NCBI RefSeq assembly: GCF_013186535.1
Contig: NZ_JABMCZ010000002.1
Span: 1,488,001 to 1,552,000 of the forward strand
Direction: 5' to 3'
Length of the DNA stretch: 64,000 bases
Origin: Nocardia terpenica
GTDB lineage: Bacteria; Actinomycetota; Actinomycetes; Mycobacteriales; Mycobacteriaceae
Position numbers and translations under genes: made by a program. The notes beneath the pieces are model-generated. The model saw only the letters and a list, made by a program, of their open reading frames with translations, did no database searches and was not told the origin of the DNA. Shown here one piece after another: positions 48,131-56,666 of this stretch; positions within the stretch are counted from its first letter, which is position 1; each line of letters starts with the position of its first letter.

Positions 48131-48726
48131 TTCCTGCGCCGACCAAGGACCGTGCCCTGCGTTTCGTCGCCTTCGTCTTCCGTACGCTCGCGCATTCCGA
48201 CTCCGGTGAGCTGTATCCGGCCCGTTTGCGCGCGGCCGCCGAAGCCGTGGCCATCGCTGTCGAGACAGGAGCCACCTGCGGCGACATCGAATCCGTCGTC
48301 ACCGACGCCGTCGGGCTCGGTACCGAAGAACCGCGGCTGATCGCCGACTTGGCCGACCGCTCATCACTCGGCACCAGCCCGTTCCGGCGAACACGGCAGC
48401 GCATTCCTTCGCCGTCCGCTGTGGACATCCAGGCTCGCACGAAGAGGCTGAGGAACATGATCGAAGTCGTGATCATCGGCCCAAATCTGTTGGGCGACAA
48501 CCAGTGGCAATTTCATCTGCATGTCGCGGGGTGCCCCGGGTTGGCAGACCAGCTCTACGATCGGCACTCTGATGCCGAGGCCAGGATCTACGAACTAGGC
48601 AGCCTGCGCGACGCCACGCTGGAGATCTTCTCTCCGAACGAATTCAGGTACGTTCCCGAACGCTGGCGCGATTACGCTGCGTACCTGAAGATCTTCGACT
48701 GTGTGGTGTGGCCGCAGACGCCATAG
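48127..48726 (+). CDS. Hypothetical phage protein
   Basis: 199 residues from GTG 48127 (GTGA overlap). Helical first half (DRALRFVAFVFRTLAHSDSGELYPARLRAAAEAVAIAV) and an alpha/beta second half (IEVVIIGPNLLGDNQWQFHLHVAGCPGL ... NEFRYVPERWRDYAAYLKIFDCVVW). Not recognised. Converges with the leftward 48774-51550 operon. Confidence 0.6.
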   Translation: MIPAPTKDRALRFVAFVFRTLAHSDSGELYPARLRAAAEAVAIAVETGATCGDIESVVTDAVGLGTEEPRLIADLADRSSLGTSPFRRTRQRIPSPSAVDIQARTKRLRNMIEVVIIGPNLLGDNQWQFHLHVAGCPGLADQLYDRHSDAEARIYELGSLRDATLEIFSPNEFRYVPERWRDYAAYLKIFDCVVWPQTP

Positions 48727-48773
48727 CGATCCGCCGACCGACACTCGGCGGACGGCGTTGAGCGGCTTGTTGC

Positions 48774-48989
48774 TCACCGCCGTCCGCCCGTCCTGCTCAT
48801 GCGCCATTCGGTGCCGGTGATGTCGCGATGCCGACCGAAATGCCGTCCCCATCGCGTCCACCGCCCGCAGTCGATGCGGTAGTCGACGCCATCGACCGAG
48901 ACGACCCGGAACGCACCGCATTCGCTGCCGTTGTCGAGCCGATCCTCGTACACTCTGACGCGGCGCTTGACCGTGGTGAATTCGCCCAT
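48774..48989 (-). CDS. Small basic phage protein
   Basis: 71 residues; beta-type VKRRVRVYEDRLDNGSECGAFRVVSVDGVDYRIDCGRWTRWGRH. ATG shares its A with the RusA stop (TAATG). Last gene of the 51.5-48.8 kb leftward operon. No family recognised. Confidence 0.65.
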   Translation of the reverse strand: MGEFTTVKRRVRVYEDRLDNGSECGAFRVVSVDGVDYRIDCGRWTRWGRHFGRHRDITGTEWRMSRTGGRR

Positions 48990-49396
48990 TACCAGTCCCT
49001 TTCGGTGACAGGGTTGTACAGACTGATCGCGACACCGGGCCGCTCACCCGCGTCGGCGATGCGTTTGTGGCTGTGCAGGTCGATCACCTGCGAGTCGTCG
49101 ACGTACGCGATGCCGGTCAGTGCATCGAGAACAGCGCGAGCGAGTTTGTCTGCGTCGGGCCGCTTGGTGGCCAGCAGTGTTCGGGTTTTCGGCGCCGATC
49201 GCGGTCTGGGGAGCACGAAGTCGAGTCGCATCCCGATCGCGTCGGTGCGCAACGGCCACCCCTCACCGTGCACAGCCAAGGCAACGCGTTCACGCCACGG
49301 GCCGACCGCTTTCGAGGATTCGATCAGAATGCCGCGCCCTACGTGCCGCTTGCTTCCTTGCGGAGCTGGTACTCCGGGCACCCAGCAGTCAGGCAC
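48989..49396 (-). CDS. rusA: RusA-type Holliday junction resolvase
   Basis: 135 residues from GTG 49396. VPGVPAPQGSKRHV near the start and KRPDADKLARAVLDALTGIAYVDDSQVIDL (residues ~86-115) with the conserved Asp residues of RusA, a dimeric endonuclease that resolves four-way junctions. The family usually starts just before VPG-x-P-A-P-Q-G-S-K, which supports GTG 49396; ATG 49435 is an alternative. Confidence 0.85.
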   Translation of the reverse strand: MPDCWVPGVPAPQGSKRHVGRGILIESSKAVGPWRERVALAVHGEGWPLRTDAIGMRLDFVLPRPRSAPKTRTLLATKRPDADKLARAVLDALTGIAYVDDSQVIDLHSHKRIADAGERPGVAISLYNPVTERDW

Positions 49397-49745
49397 GGCA
49401 GCTCGTTTCGTCGTGGTGGTGGCCCGTGCGGGCATGGTGATTTCGGCAGACCGGGCAGTGGTTGGGGCGGCCGGTGTCTTTCTCGCCGAGGAGTTGCACC
49501 GTCCGCGCTGCCGACTGCACGCGGCTCTCGACGATCGCATCGACCTGTGCACGCAGAACACTGATCGGCACCTGGATATCGACGAAAGCGGCCAGCGTCA
49601 TGATGAGCTGCGCCATCCGTTCGGGGTCACGAACGCACTGCCTGGCAACGTGCCGGAAAGTGTCCAGCGGTGCCAGTTCTCGTACGCGCTCACACAGCTC
49701 GAGCGCATCCGAAGCGCAGCGGTCCAGGTCGGTGTAACGGGCCAT
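49389..49745 (-). CDS. Phage protein with C-terminal zinc finger
   Basis: 118 residues from ATG 49745 (TGATG overlap). Helical body (LDRCASDALELCERVRELAPLDTFRHVARQ) and a C-terminal CPVCRNHHARTGHHHDETSC cluster with enough Cys/His for one zinc. No family recognised. Confidence 0.6.
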   Translation of the reverse strand: MARYTDLDRCASDALELCERVRELAPLDTFRHVARQCVRDPERMAQLIMTLAAFVDIQVPISVLRAQVDAIVESRVQSAARTVQLLGEKDTGRPNHCPVCRNHHARTGHHHDETSCRA

Positions 49746-50032
49746 CACAGCACCCGCTCCCTGGAATCGCGCACGATGGCCACGATCCGGGTCGGCGGAT
49801 CGGTCACCATTCGATCAAGTGGAATAGCGACGATCTCGGCGAGCGCCGCGGCCTCGCGCAGCTGCGGGCGGTGGTGACCGTGCTCGATGCGCGATACTGT
49901 GCTCTCGCTCCAGCGGTACCCTCGCTGACGCATTCGCACGGCGACCTGAGCCTGGGGCAGCTTCAGTGCTTTCCGCGCCGCACGGAAGTTCACGACGAAC
50001 AGCTGCTCGGTGTCACTCGGGGCTCGACTCAT
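49745..50032 (-). CDS. XRE-family helix-turn-helix protein
   Basis: 95 residues. FRAARKALKLPQAQVAVRMRQRGYRWSESTVSRIEHGHHRPQL is a full XRE HTH. The insert RMRQRGYRWS between helices 2 and 3 is typical of actinobacterial members. Embedded mid-operon, so probably an early regulator rather than the main repressor. Confidence 0.75.
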   Translation of the reverse strand: MSRAPSDTEQLFVVNFRAARKALKLPQAQVAVRMRQRGYRWSESTVSRIEHGHHRPQLREAAALAEIVAIPLDRMVTDPPTRIVAIVRDSRERVL

Positions 50033-50537
50033 CGCGGCTCATCCCCTCTCCTGTCGCATTCAGCGTGTCGATGTCGCGGCCAAAACGTGTCCGCGTGACG
50101 TCCGAGCCCGTCCCGGGAACGATCCACTTCGTCATCGGTACAGCAGAAACAACTTCCGCTGGTGAGGAATTCAGGACGATCGCGCTCGACGTCCGCGCCG
50201 CGCCGACGGCCTTCGCACGCACGGCGGCCACGGTCACCCGGTTGCGTCCGGACTGATGCGCGGTCCGGTTGGAGTGCCTACCCATGACGTGCGGTCCTTT
50301 CACGGCTTCGATGTACTTGTTGTCGGAGTGAACGAGACGCAGCGAGCGACCGAGAGGCGCAGCACCGCAGCCGATCTCGGCGGTCGAGACATCAACGAGT
50401 CCCCGCTCGGATACGGGCCGCACCTGGCTGGCGGTAGCCCGTCGGCGGATACCGCGGACCGCCCACACGTCACGCAGTACCCATCCGATAACGATTCCGC
50501 TGAGCAGGGTGAATGCAGCTCCGATCAGCATGCTCAC
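50013..50537 (-). CDS. Membrane-anchored phage protein
   Basis: 174 residues from GTG 50537 (GTGA overlap; ATG 50531 possible). One N-terminal transmembrane helix (MLIGAAFTLLSGIVIGWVL), then a long polar, basic region. A second start, ATG 50282 (AAAGGA nine bases upstream), would release an 89-residue soluble product MGRHSNRTAHQSG.... No family recognised. Confidence 0.5.
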   Translation of the reverse strand: MSMLIGAAFTLLSGIVIGWVLRDVWAVRGIRRRATASQVRPVSERGLVDVSTAEIGCGAAPLGRSLRLVHSDNKYIEAVKGPHVMGRHSNRTAHQSGRNRVTVAAVRAKAVGAARTSSAIVLNSSPAEVVSAVPMTKWIVPGTGSDVTRTRFGRDIDTLNATGEGMSRDESSPE

Positions 50538-50659
50538 GGCACCACTCCCGCGGAGTTGACGATCGCGAACAGGACGACGACGACGGCGATCAGCAACAGC
50601 ACGCGAGCGAGATCGATGAGGAGGCCGACTGTTTCGCCGTCCCGAGGAGGCAGATTCAT
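50534..50659 (-). CDS. Single-span membrane micro-protein
   Basis: 41 residues: MNLPPRDGETVGLLIDLARVLLLIAVVVVLFAIVNSAGVVP. One clear transmembrane helix. Overlaps both neighbours by four bases (ATGA and GTGA), so it is firmly embedded in the operon. Confidence 0.65.
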   Translation of the reverse strand: MNLPPRDGETVGLLIDLARVLLLIAVVVVLFAIVNSAGVVP

Positions 50660-50826
50660 GCCGCACCGGCTAGCGCAGTCCGTCGAGCGACGTGAGAGGA
50701 GATCCGCTCCTGCTCGCGCTTACGCTCTCGACGTCGGCTCTCGCCTTCGGCGATGACCTGTTCGGCGTGGGCTGCGGAGTTGAATCCGAGCGCCTGCATG
50801 ATCAGATCGGCATCGTGGGACGTCAT
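50656..50826 (-). CDS. Small charged phage protein
   Basis: 56 residues from ATG 50826 (MTSHDADLIMQALGFNSAAH...). Ends in an alternating Arg/Glu helix (GESRRRERKREQERISSHVARRT). Coupled to a 22-codon upstream frame by ATGA. Confidence 0.6.
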   Translation of the reverse strand: MTSHDADLIMQALGFNSAAHAEQVIAEGESRRRERKREQERISSHVARRTALAGAA

Positions 50827-50891
50827 CGGAGTGCCGTCTTTGAACTGCAGGGGATGCGTGAAGTGGGTTGACGCCCAGCAATTTCGGTCAT
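50823..50891 (-). CDS. 22-residue leader-like peptide
   Basis: MTEIAGRQPTSRIPCSSKTALR with a very strong ribosome-binding site (GAGGAGG six bases before ATG 50891). Its stop overlaps the next ATG. It may exist only to load ribosomes for the following gene. Confidence 0.4.
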   Translation of the reverse strand: MTEIAGRQPTSRIPCSSKTALR

Positions 50892-51017
50892 TGAGACCTC
50901 CTCGTGATTGGTGATGCGCGTCCCGCAGAGCAGGGTGTGAGGGGGCACCCCGACGGTCCCTCTCCGGGACGCGCGGCCCTCGGCGTGGCGTCAGCGCGCA
51001 CCGCGCCGAGGAAGTTC

Positions 51018-51290
51018 TCAGCGGGTGTAGCGACGCTCGAGCCGTCGACGGCTGGCGGCAGTGAGACCGGTCACATCGGGCACGGCAGGCGCGGCGGGCC
51101 CATTGGCCATGAACTCGACGAGTGCGGCCATGTCGCTCGCGGTCATGCGCCACTCGCGCCCGGTCCATCGGCCACGGATCTGCTTCTTGCGAAGGCGGCG
51201 GATGAGCCAGTCCTCGGAAGCCGCGCCGGTCGTCTGCACGACGTGGGACAGGGGAAAGGTCGCGACTTCAACTTGATCGGGTGCGGTCAT
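51018..51290 (-). CDS. Helix-turn-helix/excisionase-like DNA-binding protein
   Basis: 90 residues. VEVATFPLSHVVQTTGAASEDWLIRRLRKKQIRGRWTGREWRMTASDMAALVEFM has the winged HTH pattern of phage excisionase/AlpA-like proteins, with a basic end. Coupled (ATGA) to the Cro-like gene. Could be the prophage excisionase; none lies next to its integrase. Confidence 0.65.
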   Translation of the reverse strand: MTAPDQVEVATFPLSHVVQTTGAASEDWLIRRLRKKQIRGRWTGREWRMTASDMAALVEFMANGPAAPAVPDVTGLTAASRRRLERRYTR

Positions 51291-51550
51291 CTCGCCAGCG
51301 ATTCGGTGGGCAGACCGGCGATCTCGTCGGACGTGCGCGCGGTGGTGATCGCCGCGAGAGGGACACCGAGCGCGTCGGCAACCTTGCGCGCGACCTGCGG
51401 GGTGCAGACTTTGCGTCCGTCTTCGATGTTGCTCAGGTGCGACCGCGACAGGCCGACCGCCTCCGCCAGCCCCAGCCGCGTCCAGCCGTAAGCCTCACGT
51501 AAGGATCTGATCGTCGAGCCCACCCGGATCGGATCTTCCTTCCAGTTCAT
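51287..51550 (-). CDS. Cro-like XRE regulator
   Basis: 87 residues. Classic XRE HTH: STIRSLREAYGWTRLGLAEAVGLSRSHLSNIEDGRKVCTPQVARKVADALGV. First gene of the leftward early operon and divergent from the CI-like repressor, the standard lysis/lysogeny switch geometry. Its ATG is eight bases from a near-consensus -10 box, so the mRNA has almost no leader. Confidence 0.8.
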   Translation of the reverse strand: MNWKEDPIRVGSTIRSLREAYGWTRLGLAEAVGLSRSHLSNIEDGRKVCTPQVARKVADALGVPLAAITTARTSDEIAGLPTESLAR

Positions 51551-51557
51551 GCAAGCA

Positions 51558-51587
51558 ATTTTAGGAATGAATAGGAAGACACGTCAA
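51558..51587 (-). promoter_or_regulatory. Early leftward promoter
   Basis: On the minus strand TTGACG (51587-51582), 18-bp spacer, TAAAAT (51563-51558); start codon at 51550. Close to a consensus sigma-70-type promoter. Confidence 0.7.
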
Positions 51588-51696
51588 TGAAGAAACAGGA
51601 ACCGGACACCTGCATCTACCAGGCGCTGCTCAGCACACCTCGGTTCGAACATCCGTGCTTCTGGACGTTTCCTGCACGAACCTGCACGATGGGCGT

Positions 51697-52407
51697 ATGA
51701 GTACCGGCACGAATTGGAAGCGTCTCGGTGATGCCGTCGTCAACCGCCGCGTGGAGCTGGGCATGAAGACCCGCGCGGAGCTGGAGAAGAGGGTGGACTT
51801 GAGCTACCGGTTGCTATCCGACCTTGAGACCGGCAAGCGCGGATTCGCTCCCGCCACCTACGCGATCGTCGAGCAGGCGATCGGATGGGAACCCGGCAGC
51901 TCGGCCCGCGTGCTAGACGGCGGCGAAGCGAAAGCCGTGACCTCGAGTCGTCGCGCGACTTCACGCGATCTTGCCGAGGATGTATTTGCCTACGTGAGCG
52001 CCGACTCCGACCACGGCCCCACACCGAACACCCCCGGAATGGTCAATGCCCTGTGGGAGTACGTGCATGCGTTGCGGAGCGACGTCCCCACGTCGACAGC
52101 GCTTCAGCGACTAGCCGACAAGGCGTGGGTATCCGAACGGGTCGGACACCTGCCGGCCGAGGACCGGCAGGCCGTCAAACACTTCATTGATCAGCTCGGA
52201 CGCAAACGGTTCGACGATTGGGACCACCGCTTCATCACCGATGACATCGACCCCCGAAGCAACTGGGCGCGGACTCCCGGCAACCTTGACGTCCAAGTCG
52301 ATCCGGCCCTAGGTTCCCGGGGCGGCGTCACATGGTCTCCGCCGTCGTCGGAGCACGAGGCCGAACTGGAGGCCCGGTTGAGGGATCGTGGCAACACCGC
52401 CGAGTGA
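51697..52407 (+). CDS. CI-like XRE repressor
   Basis: 236 residues from ATG 51697. N-terminal HTH (WKRLGDAVVNRRVELGMKTRAELEKRVDLSYRLLSDLETGKR, residues ~6-47), then a helical dimerisation-type part without a LexA/S24 protease motif. The direct repeat CCTGCACGA-x-CCTGCACGA just upstream (51670-51690) is a candidate operator. Divergent from the Cro-like gene. With the ImmR-like gene at 43.5 kb the prophage has two candidate repressors. Confidence 0.75.
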   Translation: MSTGTNWKRLGDAVVNRRVELGMKTRAELEKRVDLSYRLLSDLETGKRGFAPATYAIVEQAIGWEPGSSARVLDGGEAKAVTSSRRATSRDLAEDVFAYVSADSDHGPTPNTPGMVNALWEYVHALRSDVPTSTALQRLADKAWVSERVGHLPAEDRQAVKHFIDQLGRKRFDDWDHRFITDDIDPRSNWARTPGNLDVQVDPALGSRGGVTWSPPSSEHEAELEARLRDRGNTAE

Positions 52408-52814
52408 TTTACCCGGGCACAGCCGATCCATCCCAACGTTGGGTTCCAGCGCCAGCCCTCACCCGGACCGTGCAGCCACGCAAGTTCGGCAGCCTCGAGT
52501 AGCTTTGCCTCCCATTCCGCATTCAACCCCACTCGCGGAATCACCCGCACCTGCCCGTGATTCCAGATGACCGTGCCGATTTCGGCCATTCCGCCACGGA
52601 TCACCACGTCCCCCCACGGGGCGGAAACGGTTACCCCCAACTCGCGCAACGCTTCCCGATGAGCACTCCCGCCGCTGCGATCCGCCGCCTCAGCGGGAGT
52701 GCGACCATTGTCGGCCGGTAACCCTGCGGGCTCGGAATCTCTCACCTCCGTACCCCCGCACACAGCACCACGAAACCTGTTGACCAGTAACGACATTCCC
52801 GCATCGACGCACAT
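52191..52814 (-). CDS. Hypothetical protein with antisense tail
   Basis: 207 residues. The first ~135 residues look coding (ELGVTVSAPWGDVVIRGGMAEIGTVIWNHGQVRVIPRV ... GEGWRWNPTLGWIG). The last ~70 (NHSAVLPRSLNRASSSASC...) lie antisense to the repressor gene and have no coding character. Probably a real gene whose native 3' end was replaced when the repressor module was acquired. Start could also be ATG 52796. Confidence 0.45.
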   Translation of the reverse strand: MCVDAGMSLLVNRFRGAVCGGTEVRDSEPAGLPADNGRTPAEAADRSGGSAHREALRELGVTVSAPWGDVVIRGGMAEIGTVIWNHGQVRVIPRVGLNAEWEAKLLEAAELAWLHGPGEGWRWNPTLGWIGCARVNHSAVLPRSLNRASSSASCSDDGGDHVTPPREPRAGSTWTSRLPGVRAQLLRGSMSSVMKRWSQSSNRLRPS

Positions 52815-52945
52815 CCCACCCGTGAAGCCCCTCTCAGGGCATGACTCGCCAACGAAACAAGTACCGCGGGTGGCACTCCGACCGTATCGGGTGAATGCTA
52901 CAAATTTGAAGCTACCACGTTTGACCGGAAGAGTTTCCGGGAAAT

Positions 52946-53965
52946 CTAATCGTCCGCGCAGGCAGCCGATCGCCGAAGCTTGACCAGCCCGACAGCGGTC
53001 TCGCTCTCGCGTGTCAGGACCACGAGTTTCGCTGTCAGATCGACCGCCATCCAGGTGCCGTCGATCGCCCGCACACGCACGGTTCCTTCGACCTGACCGG
53101 ACTGCCGCAGTGTGCGCGCCAGCTCGCGTGCGAGCTCGAAGTCGTCCGGATGAAGTGCCGGGTCGCGCGATTCAACGCCGGTCTTCTCCCACGCGACATT
53201 CGGCATCGGCTCACGTAGCCACTCGTAGCCGGTCAAACTGCGGAGGCCGACCATGATCGGCCACACGCCCTCTTCACGCAACTCACCTTGAATCAGGGCC
53301 TCGGACCAGGTGAGCGGCGGGACGATGGCGGAGTCGTCCACACCGCCGGGAGTGATGTCGTGAGTGAGACCGTGCAGGAACGGAACACCGTCGACGTAGG
53401 CGCCGCGGGCAATGAAATTGATGTCGCGGAGAACGCCGTCGTCCCGTTTGATCTGCCATGTCGTCTGGATGACCCTCTCCATGTCGGCGAGCAACTCCCC
53501 CGACAGCGAGGCCGCGAGCGCCGCGCTCTTGTCGTCGGCGGTTTCGACGTGTCGCAGCCCGGAGATACGCGACACCTCCGGCAACCGGCGCTCGCGCGGT
53601 ACCCCGTAGATGTCGTGCATCTCCTCGGTAGCCAGTGTGGTGATCCGCTGCTCGTCCCAGTCCCACGCACCCGACCGCGACGGCACCGGCACGTCCTCGC
53701 CGAGTGGTCCGATCCACAGACGAACACCGTGCACCATCCCCATTACGTTGAGGATGGGGATGGCAATGATCCTCTCCCCCTTGGTCTTCGAGACCTCTTC
53801 GTACCGCTCTCGCGTTTCACGGACATGCGCGACAGCGCGTTTGGCGGGGCCGCGCAGCGGCCCGCGCAAGATGGCGTCGAAGGGCTTGAGCCTCACCGGC
53901 TTTCGCCCTACCGCCATCAATGTGGGTTCTTCCCTGATGCATTCGACAAGTAGCCATTCGGTCAT
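52946..53965 (-). CDS. Sensor-type protein with GAF/PAS-like regions (DUF5593-like)
   Basis: 339 residues from ATG 53965; an upstream extension is non-coding in character. MTEWLLVECIREEPTLMAVG opens a GAF-like region with FDAILRGPLRGPAKRAVAHVRETRE, and residues ~95-330 resemble a PAS-like sensor (VHGVRLWIGPLGEDVP ... NFIARGAYVDGVPFLHGLTHDIT). This resembles actinobacterial DUF5593 proteins, often on mobile elements; the ligand is unknown. No output domain is visible. Confidence 0.6.
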   Translation of the reverse strand: MTEWLLVECIREEPTLMAVGRKPVRLKPFDAILRGPLRGPAKRAVAHVRETRERYEEVSKTKGERIIAIPILNVMGMVHGVRLWIGPLGEDVPVPSRSGAWDWDEQRITTLATEEMHDIYGVPRERRLPEVSRISGLRHVETADDKSAALAASLSGELLADMERVIQTTWQIKRDDGVLRDINFIARGAYVDGVPFLHGLTHDITPGGVDDSAIVPPLTWSEALIQGELREEGVWPIMVGLRSLTGYEWLREPMPNVAWEKTGVESRDPALHPDDFELARELARTLRQSGQVEGTVRVRAIDGTWMAVDLTAKLVVLTRESETAVGLVKLRRSAACADD

Positions 53966-54113
53966 GGGCTGAGCCTGACAGCTGGCAGCAGCCGATACCA
54001 TCCGTTTCGGACAAACGGCCAGCGCAGCGCTGTGAACGGACTCGTCTGCAAGGGGGCCATCGGGCCCAGAGTGACGCGCTGATGCCCAACCGAACTTGTC
54101 GGCCGGGCGATGG

Positions 54114-54941
54114 TCAGCGTGTGCTGCTTCCGAGGATCGCACCGTGGTGTCGCTGGCAATCCGATCGGACTGCGGCCAGTTCTTCTCTGTGCCGGTCGTC
54201 CTGTAGCTGGAGGTCGGTCCGCAGGACCGCGACCGCGCCGAGCATCTGGTCACGGTCCGATTCGGCCCGAGCCTTGGCCTCCTCGGCGGAGTCGAGGCGT
54301 GCCTTCAGTTCAGCGATCTCGCGATCGGCAGCAGCGCGTGCCCTATCGACCTGCGTGTCAGCGATCTTGAACACGCGTGCGACCTCCTGGTCGCAGTCGG
54401 TGCGCATCCGCGTGACCGCGTCGACGGCCCCGTCGCGCACGGCGATGGCTTCCTCGGCGGCATCGAGCGCCGCCTGCCGCAGCCGGAAAGCATCGTCACG
54501 CTCCCGGCGGGCGGCGAGCGCATCGCGTTCGGCAGCGGCCTGGGCCGCGAGTGCTTCGGCGACGCGTGCTTCGGCATCGCGACGGACTTCCTCCAGTTCG
54601 AGCGCGATCAGATCGGCGTCGACGAGGTCCGCGGCCATCTGCTCGGAATCGGCAAGTTCGGCGATCAACTCGGCCTTGATGTCCCCGATCCGGGCCAGCG
54701 AGGCACCGAGAGCGGTCGCACGGTCGGTCACCGGTCGCTGGGGGCCAGCTTCGGGCGGCTCAGTAGCTGTCCGGTTCCGGATCCGTTTCTCGGCGCGGAG
54801 CCGGTTCACCGCGTTGTGCCGGGGATCGTCGCAGAAGTCCCGAGGACGGCCGGGACCGGTCCGTTGAGCGACGGGGCGCCCGCAGATCGTGTCCGGGCCG
54901 AGGGGGAACTTGCACGGGCGCGGAGTATCGCTGCCAGCCAT
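54114..54941 (-). CDS. Long coiled-coil protein with Cys-rich N-terminus (KfrA-like)
   Basis: 275 residues. N-terminal CKFPLGPDTICGRPVAQR ... DFCDDPRHN with three Cys and one His (possible zinc site), then an almost continuous Ala/Glu/Arg coiled coil from residue ~75 to ~260. Reminiscent of plasmid KfrA proteins but lacking their HTH. Lies just upstream of the integrase gene in transcription order. Confidence 0.6.
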   Translation of the reverse strand: MAGSDTPRPCKFPLGPDTICGRPVAQRTGPGRPRDFCDDPRHNAVNRLRAEKRIRNRTATEPPEAGPQRPVTDRATALGASLARIGDIKAELIAELADSEQMAADLVDADLIALELEEVRRDAEARVAEALAAQAAAERDALAARRERDDAFRLRQAALDAAEEAIAVRDGAVDAVTRMRTDCDQEVARVFKIADTQVDRARAAADREIAELKARLDSAEEAKARAESDRDQMLGAVAVLRTDLQLQDDRHREELAAVRSDCQRHHGAILGSSTR

Positions 54942-54996
54942 AAGATTTCATTTCATTTCAGGAGGGATGCAAGGAAATGAATTGGAATGCGCGGAT

Positions 54997-56424
54997 TTAC
55001 GCGGCCAGCAGGTCTCCGGCCTCGTGGTCCGCGATGTGGTCGACCGCGTTGTCGTAGGACTCGAATACCTGCGACAGCACCTCGCCGTCGGGGTTCATCC
55101 AGACGGCCTCGAATCCGCCTGGCACGACGCAGATTTCGCCGAGATCTCCGGCACGGACCTGGCGGCGTCGCCGGGCCTGGTCCAGGTTGACGACATCGCG
55201 GCGCAGCTGAGGCAACCGGTTGGCGACGATCTGTGCGGCGGCGGCGCTGGCGGAGGCGTCGATGTGCCCGTACCGCTTGTCGGTGGTGCTGATGCTCTCG
55301 TGCCCGGCGTCGCGCGACACCACCCAGATCGGGACGCCGTCCTGCAGCCGCCAGGAAATCGCGGTGTGCCGCATCGTGTACGGGGTGATGCGCTTCGTCC
55401 CCAGCTTGGGAATTGTTGTGGAGAACCGGGCGAGCAGTGCCTCGGGATCGGTTCCCGCCCAGTGAGCCCGGCGGCGGTCGAACGGCGCGAAATCGCCTGC
55501 CGCCAGGGCCCGCAGCCGCTTGACGGCGGGCGCGAATGCCTTCTTGTGGAGGTAGACGACGGTGATCGGGGTGCCGTTGCGGGTGCACATCAGCGGCGCG
55601 TCGAGGGGTCGGTCCAGATCGAGCCGGGCCACGGTTTCGAGGGGAACGTACACGGTCCGGTTGCCGCGCTTGGACTTCGGCGGACCCAGCTTCAGTTTCC
55701 CCCCGGCGTACTTCCACGCCTTGGTGATCGAGACGGCGCCGGTGTCGCGGTCGATGTCGCCGACGGTGAGCGCGCCGATCTCGCTGGGCCGGGCCATCGA
55801 CATCACCATGAGCTCGGCCTGCGCGTGCCAGCGCGGTGCCATCAGCTCGACGAGCAGTTCGTACTCGTCGTCGTCGAGATAGTCCAGCTCCGGGCCGTCC
55901 CAGCGCGGGAGCCGGGTGTAGGCACAGGGATTGGCCGGGATGAGCGGGGTCGGCCGATGCCGGGCCGCCGCGGCCATCGCTGCGGAGAAGAATCCATGCT
56001 TGTTCCAGATCGTTTTAGCGGCGTTGCCGACCTCGTTCTCGAGGTGGACGACCCAGGCGGCGTCGGTCTCCTCGGTGACGGCGTCGACGGGCAGCGACCC
56101 CATGAACGGGCCGATGTCGTTGACAATGTAGCGGTGGTAGCGCTGCCGGGTGGCCTCTTCGATGCCGGTGAGCCGGTCGGCGTAGCGGGTGCACCATTCG
56201 GTGACGCTCAGGATCGGCGCGGCGGCGGCCAGTTGGGCGGCGAGGATGCGCTCGGCCTCGACCGCCCCCACCCGATCGAGCAGTTCCGACCAGCGCTTCG
56301 CGGCGGTGTAATCGTCGAAAGTCTGTGAGGTCGCGCGGATTTCACCGTTGCGGGGAATACGGTAGCGAACCTGGAAACCGATCGTGCCGTCGGCGCGGAC
56401 ACGGGGGCGAGGGGTGGTGGACAT
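54997..56424 (-). CDS. int: Prophage tyrosine integrase
   Basis: 475 residues. N-terminal arm-type domain (DGTIGFQVRYRIPRNGEIRATSQTFDDYTAAKRW, residues ~12-47), SAM-like core-binding domain (~73-160), catalytic domain with MSMARPSEIGAL (first Arg), GTKRITPYTMRHTAISW (second box; the usual His of H-x-x-R is Tyr) and HESISTTDKRYGHI (His and nucleophile Tyr). About 85 residues follow the nucleophile and include a second arm-like module (residues 428-472) that is shared with the AICE integrase. Adjacent to the 3' end of tRNA-Ala. Confidence 0.9.
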   Translation of the reverse strand: MSTTPRPRVRADGTIGFQVRYRIPRNGEIRATSQTFDDYTAAKRWSELLDRVGAVEAERILAAQLAAAAPILSVTEWCTRYADRLTGIEEATRQRYHRYIVNDIGPFMGSLPVDAVTEETDAAWVVHLENEVGNAAKTIWNKHGFFSAAMAAAARHRPTPLIPANPCAYTRLPRWDGPELDYLDDDEYELLVELMAPRWHAQAELMVMSMARPSEIGALTVGDIDRDTGAVSITKAWKYAGGKLKLGPPKSKRGNRTVYVPLETVARLDLDRPLDAPLMCTRNGTPITVVYLHKKAFAPAVKRLRALAAGDFAPFDRRRAHWAGTDPEALLARFSTTIPKLGTKRITPYTMRHTAISWRLQDGVPIWVVSRDAGHESISTTDKRYGHIDASASAAAAQIVANRLPQLRRDVVNLDQARRRRQVRAGDLGEICVVPGGFEAVWMNPDGEVLSQVFESYDNAVDHIADHEAGDLLAA

Positions 56425-56555
56425 GCGCGCAGTTCTTCCTGATGAAAGTGTGCGCCGAATCCCCTCAGATTCGTGTGGACCGCGTCCCTGTGGACACAGA
56501 GTGTGGACACAGGACCAGCAAGATCATAGATCTTGCCCCCGACCTGTGGATTATC

Positions 56556-56631
56556 TGGTGGAGCCAAGGGGAATCGAACCCCTAACCCCTGCCTTGCAAA
56601 GGCAGTGCTCTGCCAATTGAGCTATGGCCCC
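56556..56631 (-). tRNA. tRNA-Ala (anticodon TGC) with encoded CCA; likely prophage attachment site
   Basis: 73-nt body 56631-56559 plus CCA (56558-56556). Acceptor GGGGCCA pairs with TGGCTCC; anticodon stem-loop CTGCC-TTTGCAA-GGCAG. Its 3' end faces the prophage integrase, the usual attB position; the matching attL was not found in the window. Confidence 0.9.
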
Positions 56632-56637
56632 TGGTGT

Positions 56638-56656
56638 GGCCGGGCGAGACCCGGCC
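56638..56656 (-). terminator. Short GC hairpin after the DLW-39 gene
   Basis: GGCCGGG (56638-56644), loop CGAGA, CCCGGCC (56650-56656), ten bases beyond the DLW-39 stop. Confidence 0.6.
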
Positions 56657-56666
56657 GGTTTCGATG

